Shown piece by piece: positions 63,137-64,000 of a DNA stretch of 64,000 nucleotides. The position numbers and the translations under genes were made by a program. Within the stretch, counting starts at the first letter, position 1; every line of letters starts with the position of its first letter. The notes beneath the pieces are model-generated. The model was not told the DNA's origin and ran no database searches. It saw nothing but the letters and a program-made list of their open reading frames with translations. Source of the DNA: Parvibaculum sp041688015 (GTDB lineage Bacteria > Pseudomonadota > Alphaproteobacteria > Parvibaculales > Parvibaculaceae); assembly GCA_041688015.1 (NCBI GenBank), contig JBDNIY010000017.1:248001-312000 (forward strand), read 5' to 3'.

Positions 63137-64000
63137 TGCTGCGCGCGCTTTATACATTTTTTGTCATTGCGGTGCTGGCAGCGATTGCTGTGTGGCTGGC
63201 TGACAATCCCGGCAACCTTGTGCTGCATTGGCGCGGCTATGAAGTGCGTACAAGTTTTGTCATTGGGCTTGGCGTGCTTGTGGTTGTGGCGCTCATTGTG
63301 TTGCTGGCTTGGCGGCTGGCAAGCGGGTTGCTGCGCGCACCGGGCAACGTCTCGTCCTATCTGGATGTGCGACGGCGGCAGCGCGGCTTTCTCGCGTTAT
63401 CACGCGGCATGGTGGCGGTGGCAGCAGGCAACGCCGCAGACGCCAAACGCTATGCGGGACGCGCGCGCAAGTTGCTCAATGAAACACCGCTGACGCTTTT
63501 GCTGGCCGCTCAAGCCGCTCAGCTTGAAGGCCGCGACGAGGTGGCCAGCAGTTATTTTGAAGCGATGCTCGATACGCCAGAAACGGCCTTTCTCGGCTTG
63601 CGTGGTTTGTTTGTGCAGGCACGCCGGGCGGGCGACCGGGCTCGCGCGCTTGATCTGGCACGGCGCGCCTTTGCCTTGCGCCCCAATGCAGGCTGGGCGG
63701 CGGCGGCGGTTTTTGAAATCGAAGCGGCGGACCAAGACTGGAGCTCGGCGCTGCGCACACTTGATAAAAGCCTTAAAGCCAAGCAGGTGACGCGGGTCGC
63801 GGCACGGCGGCGGCGGCTGGTGTTGCTGACGGCGCTGGCCATGAAAGAAGCCGAGGCCGCGCGTGCGCAAGTGGGCGATGAGCGTAAAGTTCCGCTGGAA
63901 CGCGCCTTGAGCCAAGCCATGCAGGCGGTCGCCATCGATCCTTATTTTGTGCCTGCCGTGGCGCTGGCCGCATCGCTGTGCGGTGAGCTGGGCCGTGTGC
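63136..64000 (+). CDS. hemY: HemY N-terminal domain protein (cut by window edge)
   Basis: The ATG at 63136 overlaps the previous stop codon by one base (TGATG), giving translational coupling. The frame runs open to the window end (288 residues shown). It has two membrane helices near the N-terminus (about 3-22 LRALYTFFVIAVLAAIAVWL, and about 42-63 SFVIGLGVLVVVALIVLLAW), then TPR-like helices (LARRAFALRPNAGWAAAAVFEIEAADQDWSSALRTLDKSL). This is the HemY family, the Gram-negative heme-locus protein, not the Bacillus protoporphyrinogen oxidase. Its heme role is not settled. The 3' end is outside the window. Confidence 0.9.
   Translation, partial: MLRALYTFFVIAVLAAIAVWLADNPGNLVLHWRGYEVRTSFVIGLGVLVVVALIVLLAWRLASGLLRAPGNVSSYLDVRRRQRGFLALSRGMVAVAAGNAADAKRYAGRARKLLNETPLTLLLAAQAAQLEGRDEVASSYFEAMLDTPETAFLGLRGLFVQARRAGDRARALDLARRAFALRPNAGWAAAAVFEIEAADQDWSSALRTLDKSLKAKQVTRVAARRRRLVLLTALAMKEAEAARAQVGDERKVPLERALSQAMQAVAIDPYFVPAVALAASLCGELGRV

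Overview
The window is one contiguous stretch of an alphaproteobacterial chromosome of fairly high GC. The gene content and order are typical of that class: an xthA, lolA, ftsK and dapC-like neighbourhood, ybbN followed by LON-domain, Trm112-like and DUF971 genes, rsmB next to rpe, a heparinase-like gene and purH, and hemC, hemD, a Mic60/mitofilin-like gene and hemY. A perfect TTAA-N7-TTAAC (CtrA) box also points to this class. The order or family cannot be fixed from sequence reading alone; a Hyphomicrobiales-like relative is a guess. No phage, insertion sequence or CRISPR array was seen, and one tRNA is present.

Layout. 0.7-8.6 kb: a porin, a sulfotransferase, a TenI/ThiE-like protein, a YggS-type PLP protein, a YkuD L,D-transpeptidase, a hypothetical protein, a TPR-sulfotransferase fusion and a response regulator with a shortened receiver. 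8.6-12.5 kb: two hotdog thioesterases, a cNMP-binding protein, a TetR regulator, exonuclease III and a DUF-like protein. 12.9-18.3 kb: a polyamine catabolism cluster (spuC-like aminotransferase, glutamylpolyamine synthetase, PuuD-like hydrolase), interrupted by a decayed exported helical-repeat gene. 18.4-23.2 kb: lolA, ftsK and a DapC-like aminotransferase, with a CtrA box and a DnaA box upstream. 23.4-26.8 kb: a nitrogen module in the transcription order amtB, glnK, amtB; both amtB genes appear to carry the same sigma-54-like promoter and upstream paired sites. 27.2-29.5 kb: a PQQ alcohol dehydrogenase with a cytochrome c domain.

29.5-35.4 kb: an amidase, a UbiH-type hydroxylase, the ybbN-to-DUF971 operon, a ProX-type editing protein and tRNA-Gly. 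35.5-40.6 kb: a YchJ-type protein, a GT87-like membrane protein, two tandem UMF1-type transporters and a frameshifted ybjQ. 40.6-48.6 kb: purH, the heparinase-like gene, rpe, a decayed glycosyltransferase-9 gene, rsmB, a DUF1674 (SdhAF4) gene and an extensin-like gene. 48.6-48.95 kb is a repeat-rich spacer with six copies of a 36-bp unit. 49-53.6 kb: acs, a CoA-transferase, a GNAT protein and a creatininase-like protein. 53.7-54.3 kb: an AbrB-Doc toxin-antitoxin pair with a 20-bp perfect palindrome as likely operator.

54.5-60 kb: EVE, YciI, gpsA and tsaD, with an accessory insert between gpsA and tsaD. The insert holds a TetR regulator, two tiny single-helix membrane proteins in one transcription unit, and an AT-richer Panacea-domain (SocA-like) antitoxin followed by a small MazF/PemK-like protein. 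This insert and the duplicated amtB control regions are the most interesting parts of the window. 60.1-64 kb: hemC, hemD, the Mic60-like gene and hemY, which runs off the right edge.
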